This document shows, piece after piece, positions 35,335 through 43,379 of a DNA stretch of 64,000 nt; within the stretch, counting starts at the first letter, position 1, and each line of letters starts with the position of its first letter. The stretch lies in contig NZ_APHW01000101.1 of NCBI RefSeq assembly GCF_002741985.1, positions 124,001 through 188,000 on the forward strand, in the 5' to 3' direction. The notes beneath the pieces were generated by a model, which saw only the letters and a program-made list of their open reading frames with translations, was not told the DNA's origin and ran no database searches. Made by a program: the position numbers and the translations under genes. Source of the stretch: Vibrio rotiferianus CAIM 577 = LMG 21460 (GTDB taxonomy: Bacteria; Pseudomonadota; Gammaproteobacteria; Enterobacterales; Vibrionaceae).

Positions 35335-36873
35335 TTACTTGTCAGTGAGTTGCGGGCCACGGCGAATCAGCCAAGCAATATAGAGACTAAGGCTTGAGAA
35401 CAGCACCGTTGTGATCGTAACGAGTGTGCCGATAGGGAAGCCAGCCGACTGGCCGTTTTGGTAGTTACCACCACCGGTAAAGGTCGGGAGAACTTCGTAA
35501 ATGATCCAAGGTTGGCGTCCAACTTCAGAAAGCGCCCAACCGACTAAATAAGCCACCAACGCCATTGGGAGTGCAAGCATCGAGAACTTAATCATCCAAG
35601 GTGAAGCGGTATCAAGTGAGTTTTTGTAACTTTTCACTGACCAGTAAGCAAATACGCCCGTCAGCAAAATCCCTAGGCCAACCATAATGCGGAAGCTAAA
35701 GAACAATAAGCTAACGTTTGTCATGGTATCTTTGGCGGCATTTTTTATATCAGCATCGGTTGCTGACAAAATGTCGTCGGTGTATTTACCTAGCAGGTAA
35801 GCAAAACCAAGATCTTTATGGTGTGCAAGCAGACGTTGCTCGGCCTCTTGGTTGCTGCGGTCTTGCTGGAATTCCTGCATGGCTTGGTAGGCGATCATAC
35901 CACTGCGTACTCGTTGTTCGTTCTCGTCGAGTAGTTGTTTAATGCCTTTGATTGGGTTCTCTTCATCGCTACCTAATAGAAAGCCAAGAATGTAAGGGAC
36001 TGAAATCTCATACTTGTTGGTCATCTCTTCCATATCAGGAATCGCAAACAGCACCAGATGTGGGTCTGCATCTGTTTCCCACAGGGCTTCAAGCTGAGCC
36101 AGTTTCATCGGCTGAGTTTCTGCCACCGCTCTGCCTTGTTCATCACCTGCAACTGCTAAGAAGAGTGAAAAAATCAAACCACTGATTGAAGCAATAAGTA
36201 CGGTCTTTTGCACGAAGAAAGCATGTTTGTTACGAAGTAAAAAGTAGCAGCTCATGCTCAACACAGCAGCAATACCGACAATGTAGGTGGCCGCAAAGTT
36301 ATGGGCAAAACGTAGTGCTGTCATTGGCTGGAAGAAGTAAGCGGAGAAGCTGTCACGAACATACATCATAGTGTCTAAATCGAATGATGATGTAGTGTGA
36401 GGAGCTTGCATCCATCCGTTTACTGCAATAGCAGAAGATTCAGCGATCGCTGGCATTAGCGGTAAAACCCAAGTGGCAACCACATGAATCTTTGGTGGAA
36501 GTCGCTTCCATCCGGCTTGGCTGGTGATAAACGCAATCAGAGTCACCACGATTAAGGTCGACGGAATGCGGCCCGTGAGATCCTCTGGGTCGAGCACTTT
36601 GACGTAACTCCACCAAACCGTCCAATCATCAGAGAATGGGGGAGTCGCAATGCCGAGAAAGATAATCACAATAAAAGTAGGTAGCAGCATTTTGCTGATA
36701 TACATTGCGGATGTTTTGTAGTCGATACGACCCGTTGTTACATAAAGAGTTTCGAGGATTGCTGCGACTAAAGCGGCACCTAGATAAATGGGTACCCACA
36801 CATGGTGAGACGTCATACTAAATGCAAACTCTAAACGAGCATTATCGACCAGATCGATATAGTCCATCTTCAA
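35335..36873 (-). CDS. Divergent cytochrome bd-type quinol oxidase subunit I (CydA-like), no CydB
   Basis: The 512-residue, nine-helix protein keeps the main CydA features: His23 (E. coli His19), His191 (His186) and Met397 (Met393) as heme ligands, Trp446 and Glu450 in WALSEVGRQPW (Trp441, Glu445), and Lys257 and Glu262 in the quinol loop (Lys252, Glu257). The long Q-loop of the E. coli type is present. The two conserved helix-III glutamates of E. coli (Glu99, Glu107) are missing: the region 98-120 contains no Glu. A new Glu145 lies in the next helix. No cydB follows; instead there is a CydX-like gene, and upstream a small membrane protein. It may be a non-canonical oxidase or an altered-function relative. 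Confidence 0.82.
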   Translation of the reverse strand: MKMDYIDLVDNARLEFAFSMTSHHVWVPIYLGAALVAAILETLYVTTGRIDYKTSAMYISKMLLPTFIVIIFLGIATPPFSDDWTVWWSYVKVLDPEDLTGRIPSTLIVVTLIAFITSQAGWKRLPPKIHVVATWVLPLMPAIAESSAIAVNGWMQAPHTTSSFDLDTMMYVRDSFSAYFFQPMTALRFAHNFAATYIVGIAAVLSMSCYFLLRNKHAFFVQKTVLIASISGLIFSLFLAVAGDEQGRAVAETQPMKLAQLEALWETDADPHLVLFAIPDMEEMTNKYEISVPYILGFLLGSDEENPIKGIKQLLDENEQRVRSGMIAYQAMQEFQQDRSNQEAEQRLLAHHKDLGFAYLLGKYTDDILSATDADIKNAAKDTMTNVSLLFFSFRIMVGLGILLTGVFAYWSVKSYKNSLDTASPWMIKFSMLALPMALVAYLVGWALSEVGRQPWIIYEVLPTFTGGGNYQNGQSAGFPIGTLVTITTVLFSSLSLYIAWLIRRGPQLTDK

Positions 36874-36900
36874 TACCTATAGAGATAATTAAGGTTGTCT

Positions 36901-36923
36901 TATTTAATTGAAAAAATTAAATA
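36901..36923 (-). promoter_or_regulatory. AT-rich hairpin between small membrane gene and cydA-like gene
   Basis: A 9-bp perfect AT stem (36901-36909 with 36915-36923) with a 5-base loop overlaps the end of the upstream gene. It is weak as a terminator and may only modulate read-through to the cydA-like gene. Confidence 0.4.
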
Positions 36924-37303
36924 GTTTTGTTTTTTCTATATTTAGAAAAGCTAATTAGGCAGGAAATTAATATGATTAATTCAACGCCTAATATGAGAGA
37001 AATAGTTTTATTTGGAATGCCATAAATCAAGGAACTGGTAATTCGACCCACCGAAAAACTGGAGTAAATGGCCAGTGACAATAAATATGCATGGTTCAAC
37101 CATTTGTTGAGTAGTGAACAAGAAGTGATAAATAGGCCACAAAGTAAGATGAATGCGCCCACTCCCCTAAACTCGCTGGCCTTGTCGGCTGAGTATGTGA
37201 AAGTTACAACAGAGTTGAATTCAAAAAACTCAAACGGGAAGACGAGCATCCCCAACCCTACATAGGCAACGACTAAGCCTGCTATTAAGAGAGTCTTGTT
37301 CAT
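36917..37303 (-). CDS. Small four-helix membrane protein (DUF4345-like)
   Basis: The 128-residue protein has four predicted helices (about 4-22, 48-67, 70-90 and 100-119), with a conserved-looking EFRGVGAFILLCGLF segment at the start of helix two. It resembles DUF4345-type membrane proteins of unknown function. Start at 37303 is chosen because GGAG lies seven bases upstream; a longer start at 37321 precedes it. It is the first gene of the unit with the CydA-like and CydX-like genes (43-bp gap), which suggests a functional link. Confidence 0.65.
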   Translation of the reverse strand: MNKTLLIAGLVVAYVGLGMLVFPFEFFEFNSVVTFTYSADKASEFRGVGAFILLCGLFITSCSLLNKWLNHAYLLSLAIYSSFSVGRITSSLIYGIPNKTISLILGVELIILISCLISFSKYRKNKTI

Positions 37304-37487
37304 AAATACACTCCAATTCAATTGTCAAAAATATTATCAGAGTTAATTTGCCTGTGAGGAAAATCAGTTTTTCCTTATATATACCCAGCATTTTCGTCAA
37401 GATATATCCATTCAATACCCTTGGGCTGATAAATTTTTTTGGCTTTTTAAATTATTGCTAGGGCGAAAATATCGTTAAGGCGAAAAT

Positions 37488-38753
37488 ATGTTATTAACTT
37501 CTCAGTGCTTTAATCACAAAGTAAAAAAGACCATACACGTCATGGCGAAGCCTATTGGATCAAAGTGCAACCTTGATTGCCAATATTGCTATTACCTCAG
37601 CAAAGAAGAATTGCTGGCGGAGCGCTCTGGTGCATGCGAACAAATGGATGAGGCGAGCCTAGAAGCGTACATCAAACAATATTTTGCCGCTCATAACGCT
37701 CCGCAAGTGAACTTCTCTTGGCAGGGCGGAGAGCCAACCATGCTGGGGTTAGATTACTTTCGCACTATCGTCCGATTGCAGAAAAAGTATTGCCCTGAAG
37801 GTGTAGAGGTTCTGAACGACCTGCAAACCAATGGCACATTACTTACCGATGAGTGGTGTCGATTCTTAGCAAAGCATCAGTTTCTTGTTGGTATCAGCAT
37901 TGATGGTGACGAGATGCTCCACAATACCTACCGCACCAACCGTGCTGGCCGAGGCACTTGGCAGCAAGTCATGGTGGCCATTGATCTACTTAAAAAACAT
38001 CAAGTTCCATTTTGCACCTTAACTTGCGTGAATCGCCTGACGAGTCAATCACCGTTAGAAGTGTACCGCTTTCTGCGTGATGTGGTGCAATCGCCACTAA
38101 TTCAGTTTATCCCGATTGTCGAACCAAAAACGTTTCGTACCCAATCACCACAAGCAAGCCAATGTATGCAAGGCGACCCTCGCTTATCGCCATCTCACCC
38201 AGACTCAATTGTCGAGCATTGGTCTGTTGAAGCCAAAGATTGGGGAGTGTTCTTAAAAACGGTATTTGATGAGTGGTATCGCCACGATGTTGGCCGTGTC
38301 CATGTGCAATATTTTGAGGCGCTGTTTGCCACTTGGATGGGAGAGCAAAATCCACTCTGCACCTTAGGCGAGTTGTGCGGAAAAGGTTTAGCCATTGAGC
38401 CAAACGGTGATGTTTATCGCTGTGATCACTTTGTTTATCCAGATTACTTGGCAGGAAACATCCATCAATCATCACTCGATGAGATGGCGTTTAGTGCCGA
38501 TCAGCAGGCGTTTGGTTATGCCAAAAGCAAGTCGTTAACGACTCAATGTTGCTCATGCCCTTATCTGTTCGCTTGTTACGGAGAGTGTCCTAAAAATCGC
38601 ATTATTTCGTCTTCAACAGGCGAGCGCGGCCACAACTATTTGTGTGAAGGGTGGTACGACTTTTTCCGTCATATAGATGAAAAACTTGCCCACCTCCTCC
38701 GAATTAACTCGCTTCCAGTGAAACACGGTCATTTCAAAACAAACAAATCTTAA
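37488..38753 (+). CDS. Anaerobic sulfatase-maturating enzyme (radical SAM/SPASM)
   Basis: The 421-residue protein has the radical SAM motif CNLDCQYCYY (Cys27, Cys31, Cys34), a GGEP segment (WQGGEPTML) and a C-terminal SPASM region with cysteines for two more iron-sulfur clusters (CTLGELCGKG, YRCDHFVYP and CCSCPYLFACYGECPKN). These enzymes oxidise a Cys or Ser in the sulfatase active site to formylglycine without oxygen. The sulfatase gene follows 19 bp downstream, so the two form an enzyme-substrate operon. An AAGGCG site precedes the ATG. Confidence 0.94.
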   Translation: MLLTSQCFNHKVKKTIHVMAKPIGSKCNLDCQYCYYLSKEELLAERSGACEQMDEASLEAYIKQYFAAHNAPQVNFSWQGGEPTMLGLDYFRTIVRLQKKYCPEGVEVLNDLQTNGTLLTDEWCRFLAKHQFLVGISIDGDEMLHNTYRTNRAGRGTWQQVMVAIDLLKKHQVPFCTLTCVNRLTSQSPLEVYRFLRDVVQSPLIQFIPIVEPKTFRTQSPQASQCMQGDPRLSPSHPDSIVEHWSVEAKDWGVFLKTVFDEWYRHDVGRVHVQYFEALFATWMGEQNPLCTLGELCGKGLAIEPNGDVYRCDHFVYPDYLAGNIHQSSLDEMAFSADQQAFGYAKSKSLTTQCCSCPYLFACYGECPKNRIISSSTGERGHNYLCEGWYDFFRHIDEKLAHLLRINSLPVKHGHFKTNKS

Positions 38754-38772
38754 ATTAGAAAGGTAGAACTCT

Positions 38773-40218
38773 ATGCGTAAAAAGATTGTCGCGCTCTCTG
38801 TCGCCAGTGCGCTTGGTGTTGCTCATTCCGCCCAAGCTGCTGAGAAGCCAAACGTACTGTTCTTAATGGTAGATAACTGGGGCTGGGGTGATATCTCTAG
38901 CCAAGGCGGTCAAATCCCAACCCCAGAGATTGATAAAGTGGCAGAAGAGGGAATCCGCTTCCTCAACTACAACGTTCAAAACCAATGCACGCCAAGCCGA
39001 GCTGCAATGCACACGGGGCGTCTTCCAATTCGTTCAGGTACTTACAAGGTGCCAATTCTAAAAGGTGCGGCTGATGGTCTAGCGCCTTGGGAATACACCA
39101 TTGCAGAAATGCTCAGTGACGATGGTTACAAAACGGCTTTGTATGGCAAGTGGCACATCGGCTCTGTCGATGGTCGCTTACCAATCGATCAAGGTTATGA
39201 CGATTGGTACGGCTACCGTGGTGGATCGGATGAGGCAGGTTACACCAGCAGTAAAGACTTCGACCCAAGTGTTGCTGAGGTTCCTTACATTTGGCAAGGC
39301 ACCAAAGGTGGCAAACCTGAAAAAGTGAAAGAGTTTAATCTCGACACCAAAAAGGGAATGGACGCAGAGCTGGTGGATAAAACCATTGAGTTCATCAACC
39401 AAAGCATCAGCCAAGACAAACCTTTCTATACCTATGTTGGCTTCACTACTTTCCATTCGCCATACACAGTGTCGGATGAGTTTAAAGGTAAGTCGAAGAA
39501 AGGTACCTACGCCGATACACAACTCGAACTCGATCATAATATCGGTCGTTTGATGACGGCTTTAAAGCAAAGTGGTCAGCTGGATAACACCATCGTCATC
39601 ATTGCTGGCGACAACGGCTCAGGCAATATTGTTGAAGGCAATATCTTAAAATCAGGTGAAGAGCCCTTAGGTAGTAATGGCCCATGGCGAGGTGGTTTAA
39701 GCACCGCTTTTGAAGGTGGGATGCGTACTCCGGCCGTGGTGCGTTACGGCAACAAAGTAGAGGCAGGACAGGTAACCGATGAGATTATTTCTGATCTGGA
39801 CTGGTTCAGCACCTTGGCGCATTTGACAGGTAACGGAGACAAAATCCCAACCGATCGTCCTATCGACTCGATCGACCAAAGTGACTTCATTTTAGGTAAT
39901 AGCGATAAATCCAACCGCAACTATGTACTGACATACGTAAATGGCGAACTGTTTGCGGTGAAATGGAATAACTACAAGATGCACTTCAAAGTCGCCTATG
40001 AGACCCATGGCCGATTTGAAACGCTTACCTTTCCTTTGATTTACGATCTTGAGCGTGATCCGGGTGAACAATACGAAATCTGGGCCAATGAAGGTTACCA
40101 GCACTCATGGTTAGTGCAGCCGATTGGCAAGATCATCGCTGAGACTGCTCGTTCAATGCATCAGTATCCAAACATTCCAACTGGGGCTGACTTTAAAGGT
40201 TACAGCGCCAAGAAATAA
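38773..40218 (+). CDS. Secreted sulfatase of the arylsulfatase family
   Basis: The 481-residue precursor has a signal peptide (1-22, ending AQAAEK), the metal-binding LFLMVDNWGWGD, the sulfatase signature CTPSRAAMHTGRLP with Cys72 as the formylglycine precursor, the GKWHIG segment and AGDNGSG. The Cys-type motif can be matured by the radical SAM enzyme just upstream. It probably removes sulfate esters from algal or host polysaccharides, or from small aryl sulfates, in the periplasm; the substrate is open. AAAGG precedes the ATG. Confidence 0.93.
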   Translation: MRKKIVALSVASALGVAHSAQAAEKPNVLFLMVDNWGWGDISSQGGQIPTPEIDKVAEEGIRFLNYNVQNQCTPSRAAMHTGRLPIRSGTYKVPILKGAADGLAPWEYTIAEMLSDDGYKTALYGKWHIGSVDGRLPIDQGYDDWYGYRGGSDEAGYTSSKDFDPSVAEVPYIWQGTKGGKPEKVKEFNLDTKKGMDAELVDKTIEFINQSISQDKPFYTYVGFTTFHSPYTVSDEFKGKSKKGTYADTQLELDHNIGRLMTALKQSGQLDNTIVIIAGDNGSGNIVEGNILKSGEEPLGSNGPWRGGLSTAFEGGMRTPAVVRYGNKVEAGQVTDEIISDLDWFSTLAHLTGNGDKIPTDRPIDSIDQSDFILGNSDKSNRNYVLTYVNGELFAVKWNNYKMHFKVAYETHGRFETLTFPLIYDLERDPGEQYEIWANEGYQHSWLVQPIGKIIAETARSMHQYPNIPTGADFKGYSAKK

Positions 40219-40243
40219 CAGAACTTACAACCCATTTTACTTC

Positions 40244-40269
40244 CATGACCGTTGGTGGCAGCGGTCATG
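40244..40269 (+). promoter_or_regulatory. Hairpin between sulfatase and outer membrane protein genes
   Basis: An 8-bp perfect stem (CATGACCG with CGGTCATG) and 10-base loop, with no T run after it. It may attenuate or protect the operon mRNA rather than terminate it. Confidence 0.45.
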
Positions 40270-40304
40270 CCCATAACTACATTCAAATATTAAGAATAAA
40301 GCAG

Positions 40305-41024
40305 ATGAAACTAACAAAAACGATGATGTGTGCAGCACTGGGGCTCTCTTTCCAAGCTGCAGCGGCGGATTACATTCGACTTGAAAGTGGTGTTAACCGA
40401 GATATTTACAAGTTAGAGACCGAAGTGAAAATGACGGACTCTATCGCCGGTATCTTTAGTGTTGAAGGCAATAAAGAGACAGCAGGGTTAGAGTACAACC
40501 TCGCAACGGCTTACGGTAAGTATCGTATGCCTTTGTCTGAGAAAATGAGTGCAGAGTTTGACTTCGGTTTAGCGTACGAATCTATGGGTGACAACTACGC
40601 GGTTATTGCGAAGCAGTTGGGCATTTCTGATGATTTTAAGACCGAGGCAGGCGCAATTTGGGGTGGTGCAACTCTTAACTATCTTGTTCTACCAAACTTT
40701 ATGACCACCTTTGATTTAATGGCAACGCAAGATGTGGTTAACGAGACCATCATCGGTATGTACCGTGCGAGAGCGAAGTTTGTCTACCAACCTATTAAAA
40801 ACCTCAATTTGGTGTACCGCACCGGCTTAAACTACGCTCAAAACGATATTACTAGAGATGTGGTGAAAGCAGGCCACCTAGTGTCAGACAACTATCTTGT
40901 CAGCCACGAATTCTATGTAGGTTACATGGGAGAATCTGGCCTAGAGCCGTATCTGATGCTTAAAGATATGGAAAATGAAGCGAGCTATGATGTGATTTTA
41001 GGCTTCTACTACCGTTTTAAATAA
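40305..41024 (+). CDS. Predicted outer membrane beta-barrel protein
   Basis: The 239-residue precursor begins MKLTKTMMCAALGLSFQ, with a signal peptide ending around AAAADY. The mature part alternates polar and aromatic residues in short strands and ends in a barrel-like YYRFK strand. No family is certain. It follows the sulfatase gene by 86 bp on the same strand and may be a porin or surface partner for sulfated substrates. The longer frame from 40245 covers the hairpin and is unlikely. Confidence 0.65.
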   Translation: MKLTKTMMCAALGLSFQAAAADYIRLESGVNRDIYKLETEVKMTDSIAGIFSVEGNKETAGLEYNLATAYGKYRMPLSEKMSAEFDFGLAYESMGDNYAVIAKQLGISDDFKTEAGAIWGGATLNYLVLPNFMTTFDLMATQDVVNETIIGMYRARAKFVYQPIKNLNLVYRTGLNYAQNDITRDVVKAGHLVSDNYLVSHEFYVGYMGESGLEPYLMLKDMENEASYDVILGFYYRFK

Positions 41025-41084
41025 TAAACCACACTGCCTATCAGAATTTCTCTTGCCTCGGCATCTATTCTGACCAGTGATGAG

Positions 41085-41113
41085 GACAAAGGGTGAGTTG
41101 TTCACCCTTTGTC
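41085..41113. terminator. 12-bp hairpin between convergent genes
   Basis: A perfect 12-bp stem (41085-41096 with 41102-41113) and a 5-base loop lie between the outer membrane protein gene and the convergent Lrp-type gene. It lacks a T run on either strand but is well placed to end both transcripts. Confidence 0.5.
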
Positions 41114-41124
41114 TGGAATCATGA

Positions 41125-41607
41125 TTACTCTAGCGGCAACTGGAAAGTACTCTTAATTTCCTTTACGGATACGTTGGATTGAATGGCGCTGATGCCTTTC
41201 ACGCGGCGAATCGCACTGATGCGGTCAAAGTATTCGTCTAAGTCTCGAGCCACCACTTGCACCATATAATCTGCGCTGCCAGCAATGCAGTGACACATTA
41301 AGATCCAGTTGGTTTCAGCGACAAAGTCTTCAAAAGGCGTGGTGTTTTCTACTTCATGGCTGCCTAGTGTCACCAGCGTAAAACCAGAGACTTGGAAACC
41401 GAGCTTTTTGCGGTTCAGCTTTGCTGCATAACCCTCAATGTAGCCTTCCTCTTCCATCTTTTTCCAGCGTCGCCAGCAGGGCGTTTCACTCAGGTTAACG
41501 GTCTCGGCAAGCTTAGAGTTACTCATGCGACCATCTTTCTGAATATGGTCAAGAATGGCGAAATCGGTACTATCCAATTCAAAGTTGGTGGATTCTTTCT
41601 TTTTCAT
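41125..41607 (-). CDS. Lrp/AsnC-family transcriptional regulator
   Basis: The 160-residue protein has an N-terminal helix-turn-helix (about 14-65, ILDHIQKDGRMSNSKLAETVNLS) and a C-terminal RAM ligand domain (HCIAGSADYMVQVVARDLDEY). Such regulators bind amino acids. It is divergent from a LysE-type exporter gene with 120 bp between, a common regulator-exporter pairing, so it probably controls that exporter. Confidence 0.93.
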   Translation of the reverse strand: MKKKESTNFELDSTDFAILDHIQKDGRMSNSKLAETVNLSETPCWRRWKKMEEEGYIEGYAAKLNRKKLGFQVSGFTLVTLGSHEVENTTPFEDFVAETNWILMCHCIAGSADYMVQVVARDLDEYFDRISAIRRVKGISAIQSNVSVKEIKSTFQLPLE

Positions 41608-41727
41608 GGTTATTATGGAAATAGTCTGCTCAAGTTGGTCTTTATCGTAGCGCAGATAGCAATTTTCTTTCTACCCAAATCGTTAGACTGTTCCCATCTT
41701 TGTTGATTACTTTTTGGGAGAGAGTGC

Positions 41728-42327
41728 ATGAGTGCTCAATTGTTGGCGGCATTTTTGTTGTTTGCCGTTTCTATTTCTTTAACGCCGGGAGCAGGCAACG
41801 TCGCGCTGTTAGGTATTTCTAGCCGATATGGTTTTTCTGCGACCGTGCCATTTGTATTGGGCAATGCAGTCGGGGTGATCATCATGTTGGTTGGGGCAAG
41901 TGTGGGGCTTGTCAGTTTGTTTACCCTTTACCCAGATTTGTACACGGCATTAAAGTGGATTGGTGCGGCGTACCTGCTGTATCTCGCATGGTCGATTGCC
42001 ACAATGGAACTCGATAATGATTCGAATGCAAAAAAGTCCGGCTTTTTATCTGGCGTTTGGGTGCAAATCCTTAATCCAAAAAGTTGGGTTGCGTCACTGA
42101 CGGTGTTCTCTCAATTTATCTCGCCAAACAATGATTACCTGACTCAGGTGGTGATCATTATCAGCGTAATGGTGGGAACTGGTGTGCTGGGTATGTTTGC
42201 GTGGGCGTACTTTGGCACCGTATTGAACCGCTTTATTCAGTCACCACAAAAGGTGGTGTGGGTAAACCGATGCATGGGCAGCAGCCTAGCGTTAGTGGTG
42301 GTGTTTATGTTGAGTCAGCCAGTTTAG
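41728..42327 (+). CDS. LysE/RhtB-family amino acid exporter
   Basis: The 199-residue protein has six hydrophobic helices and the family start LLFAVSISLTPGAGNVALLG, with NPKSWVASLTVFSQF in the middle. It likely exports an amino acid or a derivative across the inner membrane. The start follows a GGGAGA site. Control by the divergent Lrp-type regulator is likely. Confidence 0.9.
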   Translation: MSAQLLAAFLLFAVSISLTPGAGNVALLGISSRYGFSATVPFVLGNAVGVIIMLVGASVGLVSLFTLYPDLYTALKWIGAAYLLYLAWSIATMELDNDSNAKKSGFLSGVWVQILNPKSWVASLTVFSQFISPNNDYLTQVVIIISVMVGTGVLGMFAWAYFGTVLNRFIQSPQKVVWVNRCMGSSLALVVVFMLSQPV

Positions 42328-42465
42328 GGCAATGCTTCTTGTGGCGTGATGGGAAGACTCACTATGATTGGTTTAGTCATCTCGTAACTGCGCAATTTCA
42401 ATCAGGCGGAGTGATTTGATGCTCGGTATGATTCTTCCCACTTCCTAACTGAGAAACCAAGAAAA

Positions 42466-43329
42466 ATGACAGCCGCAACTCTTCAACAAAAACGGATTAA
42501 AGCCGTTTGTGATTTCATCGATGAACATTTAGATGAAACTTTAACGCTAGAATCGTTGAGCGAGGTCGCGGTATGTTCCAAGTATCACTTTCACCGTATC
42601 TTCAAATCCTTCACAGGTATTAGCGTTATGCAATATGTGCTGCTATCGCGTATGAAACGAGCTTCGTTTCGTTTGGCATTTGAGCCTCAAGTGAGTGTTA
42701 CCAATATTGCTTTTGAGGCAAGTTTCGAAAGTCTCGAAGCTTTTTCTAGAGCGTTTTCTCGGTTGTTTAAGCAGACACCAACTCAGTTTAGAAAGCAGCC
42801 AGAATGGAAGGTTTGGCACAAACAATTTGAATTTAAGTCGCCAACGATTGGAGAACATCCTATGAACGTAAGAATCATTGACTTTGCGAAGAGAGACATC
42901 GCTTTTATCACACATAAAGGTAGCCCTGAACTAGTTTACGAAAGCTCAGCCAAGTTTATTGCTTGGAGAAAAAGCAGCGGACTCTCGCCAATTAAATCGA
43001 GTGAGACATTTGGTATTCCTTATTCTGATCCGAGCGACACGCCGGAAGAGGAGTTTCGATTTGATATTGCTGGCTCGCATCATGGTGTGGTGCCAGAAAA
43101 CGTCTATGGTGTGCAATCAGGAACAATTCAAAGTGGGCGTTGTGCTGTCGTGATACATAAAGGCAGCCATCACTCGATAGGGGATTCTATTCGTTACCTT
43201 TACCAAACATGGTTACCGGAAAGCGGTGAAACGCTGCGAGAATACCCATGCTTCTTCAAGTACTTAAACTTTGTTCACGAGGTGGATGAGTGTGATTTAT
43301 TGACGGAAGTGTATCTACCGATTAATTAG
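42466..43329 (+). CDS. AraC-family regulator with GyrI-like domain
   Basis: The 287-residue protein has two AraC helix-turn-helix units at the N-terminus (about 10-105, SEVAVCSKYHFHRIFKSFTG and EASFESLEAFSRAFSRLF) and a C-terminal GyrI/SbmC-type domain (about 130-287) that binds drugs or small molecules. The order is the reverse of classic AraC. A paralogue of the same design lies at 58553-59452. No adjacent target gene can be named. Confidence 0.9.
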   Translation: MTAATLQQKRIKAVCDFIDEHLDETLTLESLSEVAVCSKYHFHRIFKSFTGISVMQYVLLSRMKRASFRLAFEPQVSVTNIAFEASFESLEAFSRAFSRLFKQTPTQFRKQPEWKVWHKQFEFKSPTIGEHPMNVRIIDFAKRDIAFITHKGSPELVYESSAKFIAWRKSSGLSPIKSSETFGIPYSDPSDTPEEEFRFDIAGSHHGVVPENVYGVQSGTIQSGRCAVVIHKGSHHSIGDSIRYLYQTWLPESGETLREYPCFFKYLNFVHEVDECDLLTEVYLPIN

Positions 43330-43337
43330 GCATGCAG

Positions 43338-43371
43338 AGAGGGATGGCATTAACCATCCCTCTTGCGTTTT
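43338..43371. terminator. Terminator between AraC-GyrI and GH4 genes
   Basis: A 10-bp stem (43338-43347 with 43354-43363), 6-base loop and a T-rich tail on the plus strand. It lies between two convergent genes. Confidence 0.75.
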
Positions 43372-43379
43372 AGTAAGAA

